A DNA stretch of 64,000 nucleotides, from the NCBI RefSeq assembly GCF_014873915.1, contig NZ_JADBEJ010000005.1, positions 1,364,001 to 1,428,000 of the forward strand, read 5' to 3'. Below the pieces are notes generated by a model. It was not told where the DNA came from and ran no database searches. It saw nothing but the letters and a program-made list of their open reading frames with translations. The number at the start of each line of letters is the position of its first letter. Positions within the stretch are counted from its first letter, which is position 1. Below, in pieces: positions 16,613 to 25,525 of this stretch. The DNA comes from Amycolatopsis roodepoortensis. Lineage in GTDB: Bacteria > Actinomycetota > Actinomycetes > Mycobacteriales > Pseudonocardiaceae. The translations under genes and the position numbers were made by a program.

Positions 16613-17406
16613 CGACTTCCACGCCGCGGTTCACGGCGGGCACGTTCACCCCGGCTCCCGGCCGCGGTTCGCTCGGCAAGATGTTGCGCACGCACGCGAA
16701 GGTCGAAGCGAGCCTGACGCTGCGCCACGGCGAGCAGATCCTGCTGACCCTGCTGATCCCGCTCGCGCTGCTGATCGGCCTGTCGCTGCTGGACATCCTG
16801 CCGTCGTCGCAACTCGGCGATTCGTCCAAAGTGGACTGGATCACGCCGAGGATCCTGGCGCTGGCGGTGATGTCCTCGGCGTTCACCGGACAGGCCATCG
16901 CGCTGGGCTTCGACCGCCGCTACGGCGTCCTCAAACGGCTTTCCGCCACCGCGCTCCCCCGCTGGCTGCTCGTCGCGGGCCGGGTGGCCGCGGCGCTGGT
17001 CGTGGTCGCGCTGCAGGCGGTGATCCTCGGTGGCGTCGCCGCGCTGCTGGGCTGGTCGCCGTCGCTGGGCGGGCTTCTCGGCGCGATCCCGTTCCTGATC
17101 GTCGGCACGCTCGCGTTCGGCGCGCTGGGCCTGCTGCTCGGCGGGGCGCTGCGCGCGGAGGCCGTGCTGGCGCTGGCGAACATCGTCTGGTTCGTGCTGC
17201 TGCTCGCGGGCGGCATCCTGCTGGCGCCCTCGACCATGCCGTCCGGTGTCGCGTGGATCGTCGAACTGCTGCCCTCGGGCGCGCTCGCCGAAGGCCTGCG
17301 GTCGGTGCTGCTGGACGGTTCGTTCGGCTGGGGCCCGTTCGCGGTGCTCGTCGGCTGGGGTGTCGTCGCGGGCGCGCTGGCCAGCAAGACCACGAAGCTG
17401 ACCTGA
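16609..17406 (+). CDS. ABC-2 type transporter permease
   Basis: A 265-residue membrane protein with six predicted helices. The N-terminal 35 residues are polar, then LLTLLIPLALLIGLSLLDI begins the first helix. The segment GGILLAPSTMPSGVAWIVELLPSGALAEGL (only part quoted: GILLAPSTMP) is the ABC-2 loop before the last helices. It overlaps the ATPase gene by four bases and forms the complete exporter with it. Corresponds in position to mycobacterial Rv1457c. Confidence 0.9.
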   Translation: MTTSTPRFTAGTFTPAPGRGSLGKMLRTHAKVEASLTLRHGEQILLTLLIPLALLIGLSLLDILPSSQLGDSSKVDWITPRILALAVMSSAFTGQAIALGFDRRYGVLKRLSATALPRWLLVAGRVAAALVVVALQAVILGGVAALLGWSPSLGGLLGAIPFLIVGTLAFGALGLLLGGALRAEAVLALANIVWFVLLLAGGILLAPSTMPSGVAWIVELLPSGALAEGLRSVLLDGSFGWGPFAVLVGWGVVAGALASKTTKLT

Positions 17407-17470
17407 GGCGGCCGACACAGCGGGTGCGGCCGGTGGAACGCTCTCAGGAAGGGCGTTCTAGCATCGGACG

Positions 17471-18439
17471 GTGCCGTTCCAGAGCCTTGTAGCGCGTCTG
17501 CCTTATCCCTCGTTCGCGGTCCAGCGAGCGGTCGCGATAGCGGCGGTGATCGCGCAGGCCGGAATCGGCGTCACCGGATCGGTCGTCCGGGTGACGGGTT
17601 CGGGCCTCGGCTGCCCGACCTGGCCGCAGTGCGTCGAAGGCAGCATCGTGCCCGTCGCGCACCCCGAGCTGGACATGCTCACCCAGTGGATCGAGTTCAG
17701 CAACCGGTTGCTGACCGGGGTGGTCATCCTGGTCGCCGCGCTGTGCGTGATCACCGCGTGGCGCGTGCAGATCGAGCACCCGAGCCGCCGCCGTCTGGTG
17801 AAACTGGCGTGGACGATGCCCGCGGGCGTGATGCTGCAGGCCGTCGTCGGCGGGATCACCGTGCTCGCGAAACTCGAATGGTGGACCGTCGCGCTGCACT
17901 TCCTGGCCTCCACTCCCCTGGTCTGGCTCGCGGTCCTGCTGCTGCGCGCGTTCAAGGAGGGTGACGAGCCCGCCCGCTGGCTGATCCCGGACGCGGGCCG
18001 CAAGACGCTGATCGTGCTCGCCGCGTCGATGTGGGCCGTCCTCGCGGCGGGGACCACCGTGACCGGGGCGGGCCCGCACGGCGGCGACCCCGGCACTCAC
18101 CGGCTCCAGGCTCCGATCGAAACGCTCACCCAGATCCACGGCGGACTGCTGGTGGTCTACCTGATCGTGCTGGCCGTCTTCGGGCTCCAGCTGATGCGGG
18201 GCGAGACGCCGAAGCAGCTGTGGAAGCGGTACACCATCGTGTGGGTCGTCGCGGTCCTCCAGGGCGTCGTGGGCTCGGTGCAGTACGCCCTCGGTGTGCC
18301 GGAGGCGCTGGTCTCGTTCCACGTCCTCGGCTCCGCGCTGGTGATCATCTCGACGGCGGCACTGTGGTGCGGTTCACGCGATCGTGGTTCCGCGCCGGTT
18401 TCGCCCGCCGCTGACCGGGAACTCGCCACTTCGAACTGA
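17471..18439 (+). CDS. ctaA: Heme A synthase (COX15/CtaA)
   Basis: A 322-residue membrane protein with eight helices. The first periplasmic loop has GSGLGCPTWPQC, whose cysteine pair is conserved in type 1 CtaA. Histidines in the helices (IEFSNRLL region, ALHFLAS, TQIHGGL, SFHVLG) serve as heme ligands in the family. It converts heme O to heme A for cytochrome c oxidase. The heme O synthase CtaB is about 10 kb away. GTG 17471 is the start. Confidence 0.93.
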   Translation: MPFQSLVARLPYPSFAVQRAVAIAAVIAQAGIGVTGSVVRVTGSGLGCPTWPQCVEGSIVPVAHPELDMLTQWIEFSNRLLTGVVILVAALCVITAWRVQIEHPSRRRLVKLAWTMPAGVMLQAVVGGITVLAKLEWWTVALHFLASTPLVWLAVLLLRAFKEGDEPARWLIPDAGRKTLIVLAASMWAVLAAGTTVTGAGPHGGDPGTHRLQAPIETLTQIHGGLLVVYLIVLAVFGLQLMRGETPKQLWKRYTIVWVVAVLQGVVGSVQYALGVPEALVSFHVLGSALVIISTAALWCGSRDRGSAPVSPAADRELATSN

Positions 18440-18552
18440 CCCCCTGGCAAACCGGACGTAACCCCCGGGCGGCGTGCTCGCCAGACACTGCCCTTACGCT
18501 GCGCTCGGTGCCCCGCACGGGGTCGCCACCGAGTCGAGGCACGAGGTGTCGT

Positions 18553-19500
18553 ATGACCGCCAGCACCGAGCCGGACGCTCCGGCCAGTCCGTCCAAACCC
18601 CTGATCTCCCACCGGCGAGGCTCCGGGGAGATGCTGATCCTCAAGACCTTCCTGCTGGTCCCGTTCGTCGCGCTGCTCGCCGCCGTGCCGATCGTGTGGG
18701 GCTGGGGCATGACCTGGGTCGATCTGGCGCTGGCCGCCGTCTTCTACACCGTCGGCACGCTCGGGGTGACGGTCGGATACCACCGCTACTTCACCCACGG
18801 CGCCTTCAAGGCCGGACGTCCGCTGCGCGTGGCACTCGCCATCGCCGGCAGTTTCGCGGTGCAGGGTTCGGTCATCTTCTGGGTGGCCAGCCACCGTCGC
18901 CACCACGCCTTCGCCGACCGCGAAGGCGACCCGCACTCCCCCTGGCTGTTCGGGACGTCGCCCTCGGCGCTCCTGCGCGGCTTCTGGCACGCGCACATGG
19001 GCTGGATGTTCAGCCGTGAGGTGACCAACTACGACCGGTTCGCGCCGGACCTGGTCGCGGACAAGGACCTCCGCGTGGTGAACCGCTACTTCTGGCTTTG
19101 GATCACGCTGAGCCTCGCGCTGCCCGCGATCCTCGGCGGGCTGATCAGCTGGTCGTGGTGGGGCGTGGTGACCGGGTTCTTCTGGGCCGGGCTGGTGCGG
19201 ATCGCGTTCCTGCACCACGTCACCTGGTCGGTGAACTCGATCTGTCACCTGGTCGGCGAGCGCCCGTTCGCCAGCCGGGACAAGGCGGCGAACTTCTGGC
19301 CGCTGGCGATCCTGTCCATGGGCGAGTCGTGGCACAACTCCCACCACGCCGACCCGACCTGCGCGCGGCACGGTGTCCTGCGTGGACAGGTCGACGTGTC
19401 GGCGCGGGTGATCTGGCTGTTCGAGAAGTTCGGGTGGGCGCGGGACGTGCGGTGGCCGAAGCCGGAGCGCTTGGCCGCCAAACTCGCCAAACCCGCCTGA
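18553..19500 (+). CDS. Acyl-CoA/fatty acid desaturase (delta-9 type)
   Basis: A 315-residue membrane di-iron desaturase. The three histidine boxes are HRYFTH (77-82), HRRHH (114-118) and HNSHH (near 262), with four hydrophobic helices between them. The family inserts a double bond in acyl-CoA or lipid-linked acyl chains using O2. ATG 18553 follows a modest ribosome site; an upstream GTG at 18508 would add 15 unlikely residues. A family-D palindrome follows directly and is shared with the convergent ATP-grasp gene. Confidence 0.93.
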   Translation: MTASTEPDAPASPSKPLISHRRGSGEMLILKTFLLVPFVALLAAVPIVWGWGMTWVDLALAAVFYTVGTLGVTVGYHRYFTHGAFKAGRPLRVALAIAGSFAVQGSVIFWVASHRRHHAFADREGDPHSPWLFGTSPSALLRGFWHAHMGWMFSREVTNYDRFAPDLVADKDLRVVNRYFWLWITLSLALPAILGGLISWSWWGVVTGFFWAGLVRIAFLHHVTWSVNSICHLVGERPFASRDKAANFWPLAILSMGESWHNSHHADPTCARHGVLRGQVDVSARVIWLFEKFGWARDVRWPKPERLAAKLAKPA

Positions 19501-19503
19501 CCC

Positions 19504-19551
19504 CCTCGTGAGTGGTAAGGACGGTTCTAACCGTCTTTACCACTCACGAGG
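19504..19551. repeat. Long palindrome, family D (copy 1), between convergent genes
   Basis: Two 23-bp arms with a 2-base loop (19527-19528) and one mismatch. Outer arm CCTCGTGAGTGGTAAGGACG. It fills the gap between the desaturase stop (19500) and the ATP-grasp stop (19552), so it could terminate transcription from both sides. A second full copy lies at 47485-47530, and half-copies at 26793/26973 and 47755. Confidence 0.93.
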
Positions 19552-20418
19552 TCAGGCGAGTTGCTGGCGAACGGCGGAGGCGAAACGCCAGGCCGCGGCG
19601 GCGTCGGTCTGGCGGAACCCGAGCGAAGGCTCGACGAGCTCCAGTTCCAGCAGCAGCGGCCTGCCGTCCGGCCCGGCGACGAGGTCGACGCGGGCGTAGA
19701 GCAGTTCCGCGCGCAGGATGCCCAGCAGCGCCGCTGTCGCGTCCAGGGCGTCTTCGGCCAGCGCACGGAATCCCGCGGCGGGCTGCACGGGCGCGAGCTT
19801 CTCCGTCAGGTACAGCCCGGATTCGTCGAGTTCCCGGCCCAGCATCGCGGCCTTCGAGAACGCGTGCGAGTACACGCCGCCGAAGTACACCAGCGCGATC
19901 TCGCCTTCACTGTCCACACTGGACTGATACGGCTGAAGCAGCACGGTGTTGCCGTCGGCCTGCAGCCCGGCCAGATGCGCGGCAGCCGCGTCGCCAGCGG
20001 TGAACCGGCCAGCTCCTCGCGAGCCGGCGCCGATGGCGGGCTTCAGCACGAACTCACCCTTGGGCCAGCGCGGCGCCTTGTCGTCCGGCGCGATCAGGGT
20101 CGTCGGCACGACCGCGACCCCGGCGTCGCCGAGTTCGGCGAGATAGGACTTGTCGGTGTTCCAGCGCACGACGTCGGCCGAATTGGCCAGCGTCGGCACG
20201 GACTCGGTCCAGGACAGGAACTCGTCGCGGCGCTCGGCGTAGTCCCAGGTGGCGCGCAGCACGACGATGTCCGCGGCGCCGAAGTCGACGGTCGTGTCGT
20301 CCCAGGCGGCCCAGCGGGTCTTGAAGCCCAGGTCGGCCAGCGCTTCGGGAACGGCGTGCTCGTCGCCGTCGCCCTCCGGCAGCGCGGAGCAAGCGACGAA
20401 GATCGCGGAGCCGCTCAC
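19552..20418 (-). CDS. ATP-grasp domain protein
   Basis: A 288-residue protein with the ATP-grasp layout: substrate-side N-terminal domain (ADIVVLRATWDYAERRDEF), nucleotide-binding lysine in GEFVLKPAIGAGSRGAGRF (about 118-137), and the metal-binding end RPLLLELELVEPSLGF, where acidic residues hold Mg-ATP. Such enzymes ligate a carboxylate to an amine or thiol; the substrate here is unknown. GTG 20418 overlaps the stop of the small upstream gene (GTGA), so the two are co-translated. Confidence 0.85.
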   Translation of the reverse strand: MSGSAIFVACSALPEGDGDEHAVPEALADLGFKTRWAAWDDTTVDFGAADIVVLRATWDYAERRDEFLSWTESVPTLANSADVVRWNTDKSYLAELGDAGVAVVPTTLIAPDDKAPRWPKGEFVLKPAIGAGSRGAGRFTAGDAAAAHLAGLQADGNTVLLQPYQSSVDSEGEIALVYFGGVYSHAFSKAAMLGRELDESGLYLTEKLAPVQPAAGFRALAEDALDATAALLGILRAELLYARVDLVAGPDGRPLLLELELVEPSLGFRQTDAAAAWRFASAVRQQLA

Positions 20419-20723
20419 TTCCCCGCCATCCGGCGGCGGTGCTCGGCGCCGATCTTGGTGGCCTTCACGGTCTCGCTGTCCCACTCGGCGGGCTCGAGGT
20501 CTTCGACGGCCTCGACCAGCGCCTCGCCCGCCTCCACGGAGGTGACGACGACGTCGCCCAGCGCGCCGTCGGCGCCCACGAGCACGACGCGCGCGCCGAT
20601 CCGGCCGATGTTCTCCACCACCGCGCGCGACGGCTTGCCGTGCCGCTTCACGAAGTCGCGGGCGGCCGCGACCTGGCGCGACGTGGGGGCGGCGGTCTCG
20701 GTCTTCTCTTCGGTCTCAGCCAC
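20415..20723 (-). CDS. Small conserved actinobacterial protein of unknown function
   Basis: A 102-residue acidic soluble protein. After a Glu/Thr-rich start it has ARDFVKRHGKPSRAVVENIGRIGARVVLVG, then an acidic centre (EALVEAVEDLEPAEWDSE) and a basic end (EHRRRMAGK). No transmembrane segment, cysteine or known catalytic motif is visible. I do not recognise a named family. It is translationally coupled to the ATP-grasp gene, which suggests a shared function. Confidence 0.75.
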   Translation of the reverse strand: MAETEEKTETAAPTSRQVAAARDFVKRHGKPSRAVVENIGRIGARVVLVGADGALGDVVVTSVEAGEALVEAVEDLEPAEWDSETVKATKIGAEHRRRMAGK

Positions 20724-20818
20724 GCGCCGAGCTTAACCGCGAAAGGCCCGGGACGCGGAATAACCGTGGCGTCGGCCATAGTTGTGCCGGTCGGAACGAC
20801 CTTGAACGAGGAGGATGT

Positions 20819-21790
20819 ATGCCCGCGGCAGTGCAGATCCGGCGAACCGGTGGCCCCGAAGTCCTTGAGCTGTCGGAAGTCGAGGTCGGCGAACCCGGTT
20901 CCGGCGAACTGCTCGTGGACGTCGCGGCGGCGGGCGTCAACTACATCGACACCTATCACCGCGAGGGCATCTACCCGGTCGACACCCCGTTCATCCTGGG
21001 CATGGAGGGGGCAGGCACGGTGGCCGCGGTCGGCGCGGACGTGACCGGTTTCGCCGTGGGCGACCGGGTCGCCTGGCAGGGTTCGCTGGGCAGCTACGCC
21101 CAGCGCCGTCTGGTTCCCGCCACGATCGCGGTGAAGACCCCGGACGGCGTGTCCGAGGAGACCGCCGCCGCCACGATGCTCCAGGGGATCACCGCGCACG
21201 CGCTGATCGCCTCGACCTACGAGGTCAAGGCCGGTGACGACGTGCTGATCCACGCCGCGGCGGGCGGTATGGGCCTGCTGCTGGTCCAGCTGGCCAAGGC
21301 CCGCGGCGCCCGGGTCATCGGCACCGTCTCCACCGACGAGAAGGCCGAACTCGCCAAGCAGGCGGGCGCGGACGACGTCATCCGCTACGACCAGGTCGAC
21401 TTCGCCGAAGCGACCCGCGACCTCACCGGCGGCAAGGGCGTCGAGGTCGTCTACGACGGCGTCGGCAAGTCCACTGTGGACGGCAGCCTGGCGAGCCTGA
21501 AGATCCGCGGCCTGCTCGCCCTCTACGGCGCGGCCAGCGGCCCGGTCCCGCCCATCGACCCGCAGCTGCTCAACCGCAGCGGCTCGGTGTACCTCACCCG
21601 CCCGACCTCCGCGCACTACGTGCTCACCCGCGAGGAGCTGGAGTGGCGCGTGAACGAGCTGTTCGCCGCCGTTCAGGACGGCTCGCTGAACATCCGGATC
21701 GGCGGCCGCTACCCGCTGGCCGACGCGCGTCAGGCGCACGAAGACCTCCAGGGGCGCCGCACCACCGGCAAGCTCCTGCTGATCCCGTGA
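20819..21790 (+). CDS. qor: NADPH:quinone oxidoreductase (zinc-independent MDR family)
   Basis: A 323-residue soluble dehydrogenase. The N-terminal GroES-like domain contains GVNYIDTYHREGIYP, typical of quinone reductases. The Rossmann motif is VLIHAAAGGMGLLLVQLAK (about 143-160). No zinc-ligand cysteines are present. ATG 20819 has GAGGAGG just upstream. Mycobacterial homologues lie near ctaA/ctaB too. Its last codons overlap the GNAT start, so they are co-transcribed. Confidence 0.93.
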   Translation: MPAAVQIRRTGGPEVLELSEVEVGEPGSGELLVDVAAAGVNYIDTYHREGIYPVDTPFILGMEGAGTVAAVGADVTGFAVGDRVAWQGSLGSYAQRRLVPATIAVKTPDGVSEETAAATMLQGITAHALIASTYEVKAGDDVLIHAAAGGMGLLLVQLAKARGARVIGTVSTDEKAELAKQAGADDVIRYDQVDFAEATRDLTGGKGVEVVYDGVGKSTVDGSLASLKIRGLLALYGAASGPVPPIDPQLLNRSGSVYLTRPTSAHYVLTREELEWRVNELFAAVQDGSLNIRIGGRYPLADARQAHEDLQGRRTTGKLLLIP

Positions 21791-22314
21791 CGACGCTCTG
21801 GCCGGAGGAAGTCCGGCTCACCGGTGAGGGGCTCGTCCTGCGAGAGTGGGTCGAGGACGACATCGCGTTCATGCCAGGGTTGTTCGACAATCCCGCCGTC
21901 GCGCGGTTCACGCCGCTGCCTTCGCCGTTCGACGAGGTGGCGGCGAAGGCCCACTACGCGAAGTCCGTCGCCCGTCGCGCGGAAGGCAACGGATTACGGC
22001 TCGCCATCACGGCCGACGGCGGCGAGCCGCTCGGCGAGGTGGTGCTGTTCCGGAAAGAGGATTCGGCCGAACTCGGGTACGCCGTCGGTCCCGCCCACCG
22101 CGGACAGGACCTGGCGGCGCGGTCGCTGCGGGTCCTCACGGCGCACGCGCTGGACCTCGGGCTCGGACCGCTCCAGCTGAAGATCGACGCCGAGAACGCG
22201 GCCAGCCAGGCCGTCGCCCGCCGCGTCGGCTACACCCTGACCGACGCTCCGCCCGAGACGAAGGTCGAGAAGGGACTGGAGATCACGCTTCTCACCTGGG
22301 AGTACGCAGGCTGA
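21787..22314 (+). CDS. GNAT-family N-acetyltransferase
   Basis: A 175-residue protein of the RimJ/RimL-like acetyltransferase group. VRLTGEGLVLREWVEDD is the usual first strand and helix. ELGYAVGPAHRGQDLAARSLRVLTAHAL (core: GPAHRGQDLA) is the acetyl-CoA pyrophosphate loop. NAASQAVARRVGY is the conserved C-terminal helix. GTG 21787 overlaps the qor stop by GTGA. The acceptor could be a protein N-terminus, antibiotic or small amine. Confidence 0.9.
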   Translation: MTTLWPEEVRLTGEGLVLREWVEDDIAFMPGLFDNPAVARFTPLPSPFDEVAAKAHYAKSVARRAEGNGLRLAITADGGEPLGEVVLFRKEDSAELGYAVGPAHRGQDLAARSLRVLTAHALDLGLGPLQLKIDAENAASQAVARRVGYTLTDAPPETKVEKGLEITLLTWEYAG

Positions 22315-22320
22315 GGGCGG

Positions 22321-22377
22321 AGTACATGAAGGCCCCCTTCCTGTACCTAGGCGCAAGGAAGGGGGCCTTCATGTACT
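22321..22377. repeat. Long palindrome, family B (copy 1), between convergent genes
   Basis: Arms of 22 bp (22321-22342 and 22356-22377) separated by a 13-base loop, with no mismatches. Outer arm AGTACATGAAGGCCCCCTTC. It lies exactly between the GNAT stop and the cold-shock gene stop; the right arm abuts the latter. Likely a bidirectional terminator. A closely similar copy is at 27020-27080. Confidence 0.95.
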
Positions 22378-22623
22378 TCAGCGGACCGGGCGGACCCAGA
22401 GCCCTCGCAGGCGGAACTCGTCCTGCTCCGCGTGCTCGACGGTCAGCTCGACCTCGTCGCCCACGTCGAGCTTCCGGAATTCCCCGGGCCCGAAACCCTC
22501 CAGCATCGAGTAGTGGACCCAGATCGGGTCGGCGAAATCGGCCGACTCGACCACTCCCCAGCCATCGTCGACCAGCCAGGAACGAACCCGTCCACGGTGG
22601 ACGCGGCCGTCGGAGGTCCCCAT
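22378..22623 (-). CDS. Cold-shock domain protein, divergent
   Basis: An 81-residue single-domain OB-fold protein. The two nucleic-acid binding motifs are recognisable but diverged: DGWGVVES in place of RNP1 (KGFGFI) and IWVHYSML in place of RNP2 (VFVHFS). Probably binds single-stranded RNA or DNA. It starts at ATG 22623, overlapping the FKBP stop by one base, and is the last gene of the operon that begins with the MFS exporter and HelD helicase. Confidence 0.82.
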   Translation of the reverse strand: MGTSDGRVHRGRVRSWLVDDGWGVVESADFADPIWVHYSMLEGFGPGEFRKLDVGDEVELTVEHAEQDEFRLRGLWVRPVR

Positions 22624-23189
22624 CAGCCCTTGTCGGTCGGGACGCTCACCGCGTCGGTCACGAACACCAGGGTCTCGTTCGGCGCGATACCGTTGCCGCC
22701 CTGGCCGTAGCCGAGGTCCGGCGGGATGATCAGCAGCCGCCGCGCGCCCTGCTTGATCCCTTCGAGGCCCTTGTCCCAGCCTTGGATGACCATGCCGGCG
22801 CCGAGCGTCAGCTCGAACGGTTCACCGCGGTCGAACGAGCTGTCCAGCTTCTGCTTGTTGGACCAGGTGACCAGCGAATAGTTCATCTTCAGGTTCGCGC
22901 CCGCCTTGGCGCCCTCGCCGGTGCCGGGCTCGAGGTCCTTGGTGATGAGCTTCTTCGGCGGGTCGCAGTCGTCCGGGATGGTGATGGTCGGCGCCTCGCC
23001 GAACTTCCCGGTGGTCTTCACGTCCTCGGCCGTGCATTCCTTGCCCTTCGGGGCGGCCGGAGCCGACGACGCCGACGCGGGGGCCGCGCCGGAGGTCTGG
23101 GCCGAACCTGCGGTGTTCTGTTTCTCGCCACAGGCCGCCAGGGCGAGGACGCCCGCGCCGATGACCACGATCTTGCCGAATGTGCGCAT
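22623..23189 (-). CDS. FKBP-type peptidyl-prolyl isomerase, lipoprotein
   Basis: A 188-residue secreted lipoprotein. The signal peptide MRTFGKIVVIGAGVLALAAC has lipobox LAAC with Cys20. A linker rich in Ala, Ser and Pro follows, then the FKBP domain (about 85-188), with FELTLGAGMVIQGWDKGLEGIKQGARR including the GMVIQGWD active-site strand and LLIIPPDLGYG. It should catalyse prolyl isomerisation on the outer face of the membrane. The start at ATG 23189 gives the classic signal. It sits 10 bases after helD. Confidence 0.93.
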   Translation of the reverse strand: MRTFGKIVVIGAGVLALAACGEKQNTAGSAQTSGAAPASASSAPAAPKGKECTAEDVKTTGKFGEAPTITIPDDCDPPKKLITKDLEPGTGEGAKAGANLKMNYSLVTWSNKQKLDSSFDRGEPFELTLGAGMVIQGWDKGLEGIKQGARRLLIIPPDLGYGQGGNGIAPNETLVFVTDAVSVPTDKG

Positions 23190-23199
23190 GCGGCCGACC

Positions 23200-25524
23200 T
23201 TAGCCAAGACCCTCCAGCGCGGGAACAAGGTCACCGGTCTGCACTACGCCCATCCGCCGGGTCGCCCTGGTCAGGGCCACGTAAAGATCGTTGAGCCCGC
23301 GCGGCGACCCGGCGGCGACCTCGTCGGGCGCCACCAGCAGCACCGAATCGAATTCCAGGCCCTTCGCCCGCTCGACCGGCATCACCGACACCCGGTCCCC
23401 CGCCTCGCCGAGCGTCTCCGAGAGTGAAGCGACCAAGGCCGGCGGGCACAGCACGGCGACCGTCCCACCGTCCACAGCGGACAGTTCGGCGTCGACGAGG
23501 CCGGGCAGTTCCGCGGTGAGATCCGCCGGGTCCACGGACCGCAGCCAGGGCTCGAAACCCGTCTCCCGCACCGAAACCGGCGCCTCCAGTTCCGGGTTGA
23601 CCTCGGCGAGCACCCGGGACGCGACGGCCATGATCTCCGCCGGGGTCCGGTAGTTCACGGTCAGCTCTTCGAGCCGCCAACGGTCGGCGACGTACGGAGA
23701 AAGCGCCTCGCCCCACGTCCGCGCCCCACCGGCCGCCCCGGTCTGGGCGACGTCGCCGACGAGCGTCATCGACCGGTTCGGCGACCGGCGCATCAGCAGC
23801 CGCCAGTCCATCGCGGTCAGTTCCTGCGCCTCGTCGACGATCACGTGCCCGAAGGTCCAGGTTCGGTCCTGGGCGGCCCGCTGCGCCGCGGTCATCTCGC
23901 TGCGGCGCTGCTGACGCTCGGCGAACAGCTCCGCGTCGAGGACGTCGCCCACCCGCAGCAGTTCCTCGTCGACGATCTCCTCGTCCTGTTCGAGGATGTC
24001 GAGCACGCCTTCCGCGTAGGCACGGTCTTCCCGCTCACGGCGAGCGGCCTCGGCACGGGCTTCGGTGTCGTCCTCGCCGAGCAGCTCGGCGAGTTCGTCG
24101 AGCAGCGGGACGTCCGACGGGCTCCACTTCGCGTCGGTCGGGCTGTAGAGATGCTCACGGTCGGTGTCCGACAAGGCTTTCCCGGCTGCGCTGCGCAACC
24201 GTTCGCGGTCGGCGAACAACTCGTCGAGCACGATCTCGGGGGTGAGTTTCGGCCATAGCCCGTTGATCGCGGCGGCCACGTTCTTGTCCGCGGCGACCTC
24301 GGCCCGGATGTCCTGGACGTCCCGCGCGTCGAGCAGGTCCTCCCCCAGCTTCTTGGCTGCTTGGCGGGTCAGCGCGTCGAGGAGGTCCGAGACGAAGATC
24401 CGGCGGGCGAGATTGTGCGGGCGGCGTGACCGGCGGGCCCGCGTCCGCGCCTCGGTGCAGGTCTTGCGGTCGAGCATGAGGATCTCGCGCTCGAACTCGA
24501 TCTCCAGCACCGGTTCCGGCACGCGCTGCCGGTCGCGGACCGCGTTGGCGAGCACGTCGGCCATCACCGGGCGGCCCTTGATCTCGGCGGCCTCGCGGGT
24601 GACCGGGCCGTCGGCGTCCAGCCCCGGGTACAGCTGCCCGATCGTGGCCAGCAGCACGCCGGTCTCGCCCAGCGACGGCAGGACCTGCCCGATGTAGCGC
24701 AGGAACGTGCTGTTCGGCCCGACCACCAGCACGCCGCGCGTGGTCAGCTGCTGGCGATGCGTGTAGAGCAGGTACGCCGCGCGATGCAGCGCGACGGCGG
24801 TCTTGCCGGTTCCCGGGCCGCCCTGGACCACCAGGACACCGTTCGGCGACGCGCGGATGATGCGGTCCTGTTCGGCCTGGATGGTGGCGACGATGTCGCT
24901 CATCTCGCCGGTGCGACGGCGTTCGAGCGCGGCCAGCAGCGCCGCCTCGCCCGCGAGCCCGAGGTCCTGGCCCTGGTCGGCGGCGGAGAGGTCGAGGATC
25001 TCGTCGTCAACGCCGACGACCTTCCGGCTCAGCGACCGGATGTGGCGGCGGCGCCGCACACCCTCGGGCGAAGCGGCGGTGGCGAGGTAGAAGGGCCGCG
25101 CGACCGGCGCGCGCCAGTCGACGAGCAGCGGGCGGTAGTCGTCGTCCTCGTCGAACAGCCCGAGCCGTCCGATGTAGGTGGTCTCCTCGGCGAGCTCCGG
25201 GAGGAAATCGAGGCGGCCGAAGCACAGGCCCTGCTCGACGGAGCTCAGCTGGGCCAGCCTGTCGGTGTACAGCGTCGTGGCGACGTCGCGTTCGGTGCGC
25301 GCCTGCGGGGTACCGCCGGTCTGGCGCAGCGTCTCGTCGAGCCTGCGCTGCGCGTCGGCGCGTTCGGCGTCGAGCTTGCGGTAGAGGGTGGTGACGTACT
25401 GCTGCTCGAGCGCGACGTCCTGCTCGAGCGCGTCGAGTTCCCGGTCCGGGGACACGGACAAAAGCAGCCTGCTTTCGAGAGGTGGGACAGGGGCCGAATG
25501 AATTACAACGGCACCCGCCATCAT
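23200..25524 (-). CDS. helD: HelD-type UvrD-like RNA polymerase-associated helicase
   Basis: A 774-residue superfamily 1 ATPase. It has an N-terminal coiled-coil arm (about 28-68), Walker A GGPGTGKT (235-242), motif II IVDEAQE, motif III TLVGDVAQTG, NYRTP, KGLEF and motif VI YVALTRATRR. The interrupted 1A/1B arrangement and N-terminal arm are those of HelD, which removes stalled RNA polymerase from DNA. A Streptomyces relative, HelR, protects polymerase from rifamycins. Start ATG 25524 is one base after the MFS stop. GTG 25455 (MSPDREL) is a shorter alternative close to the usual family start. It is coupled to an exporter, FKBP and cold-shock gene. Confidence 0.9.
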   Translation of the reverse strand: MMAGAVVIHSAPVPPLESRLLLSVSPDRELDALEQDVALEQQYVTTLYRKLDAERADAQRRLDETLRQTGGTPQARTERDVATTLYTDRLAQLSSVEQGLCFGRLDFLPELAEETTYIGRLGLFDEDDDYRPLLVDWRAPVARPFYLATAASPEGVRRRRHIRSLSRKVVGVDDEILDLSAADQGQDLGLAGEAALLAALERRRTGEMSDIVATIQAEQDRIIRASPNGVLVVQGGPGTGKTAVALHRAAYLLYTHRQQLTTRGVLVVGPNSTFLRYIGQVLPSLGETGVLLATIGQLYPGLDADGPVTREAAEIKGRPVMADVLANAVRDRQRVPEPVLEIEFEREILMLDRKTCTEARTRARRSRRPHNLARRIFVSDLLDALTRQAAKKLGEDLLDARDVQDIRAEVAADKNVAAAINGLWPKLTPEIVLDELFADRERLRSAAGKALSDTDREHLYSPTDAKWSPSDVPLLDELAELLGEDDTEARAEAARREREDRAYAEGVLDILEQDEEIVDEELLRVGDVLDAELFAERQQRRSEMTAAQRAAQDRTWTFGHVIVDEAQELTAMDWRLLMRRSPNRSMTLVGDVAQTGAAGGARTWGEALSPYVADRWRLEELTVNYRTPAEIMAVASRVLAEVNPELEAPVSVRETGFEPWLRSVDPADLTAELPGLVDAELSAVDGGTVAVLCPPALVASLSETLGEAGDRVSVMPVERAKGLEFDSVLLVAPDEVAAGSPRGLNDLYVALTRATRRMGVVQTGDLVPALEGLG

Positions 25525-25525
25525 C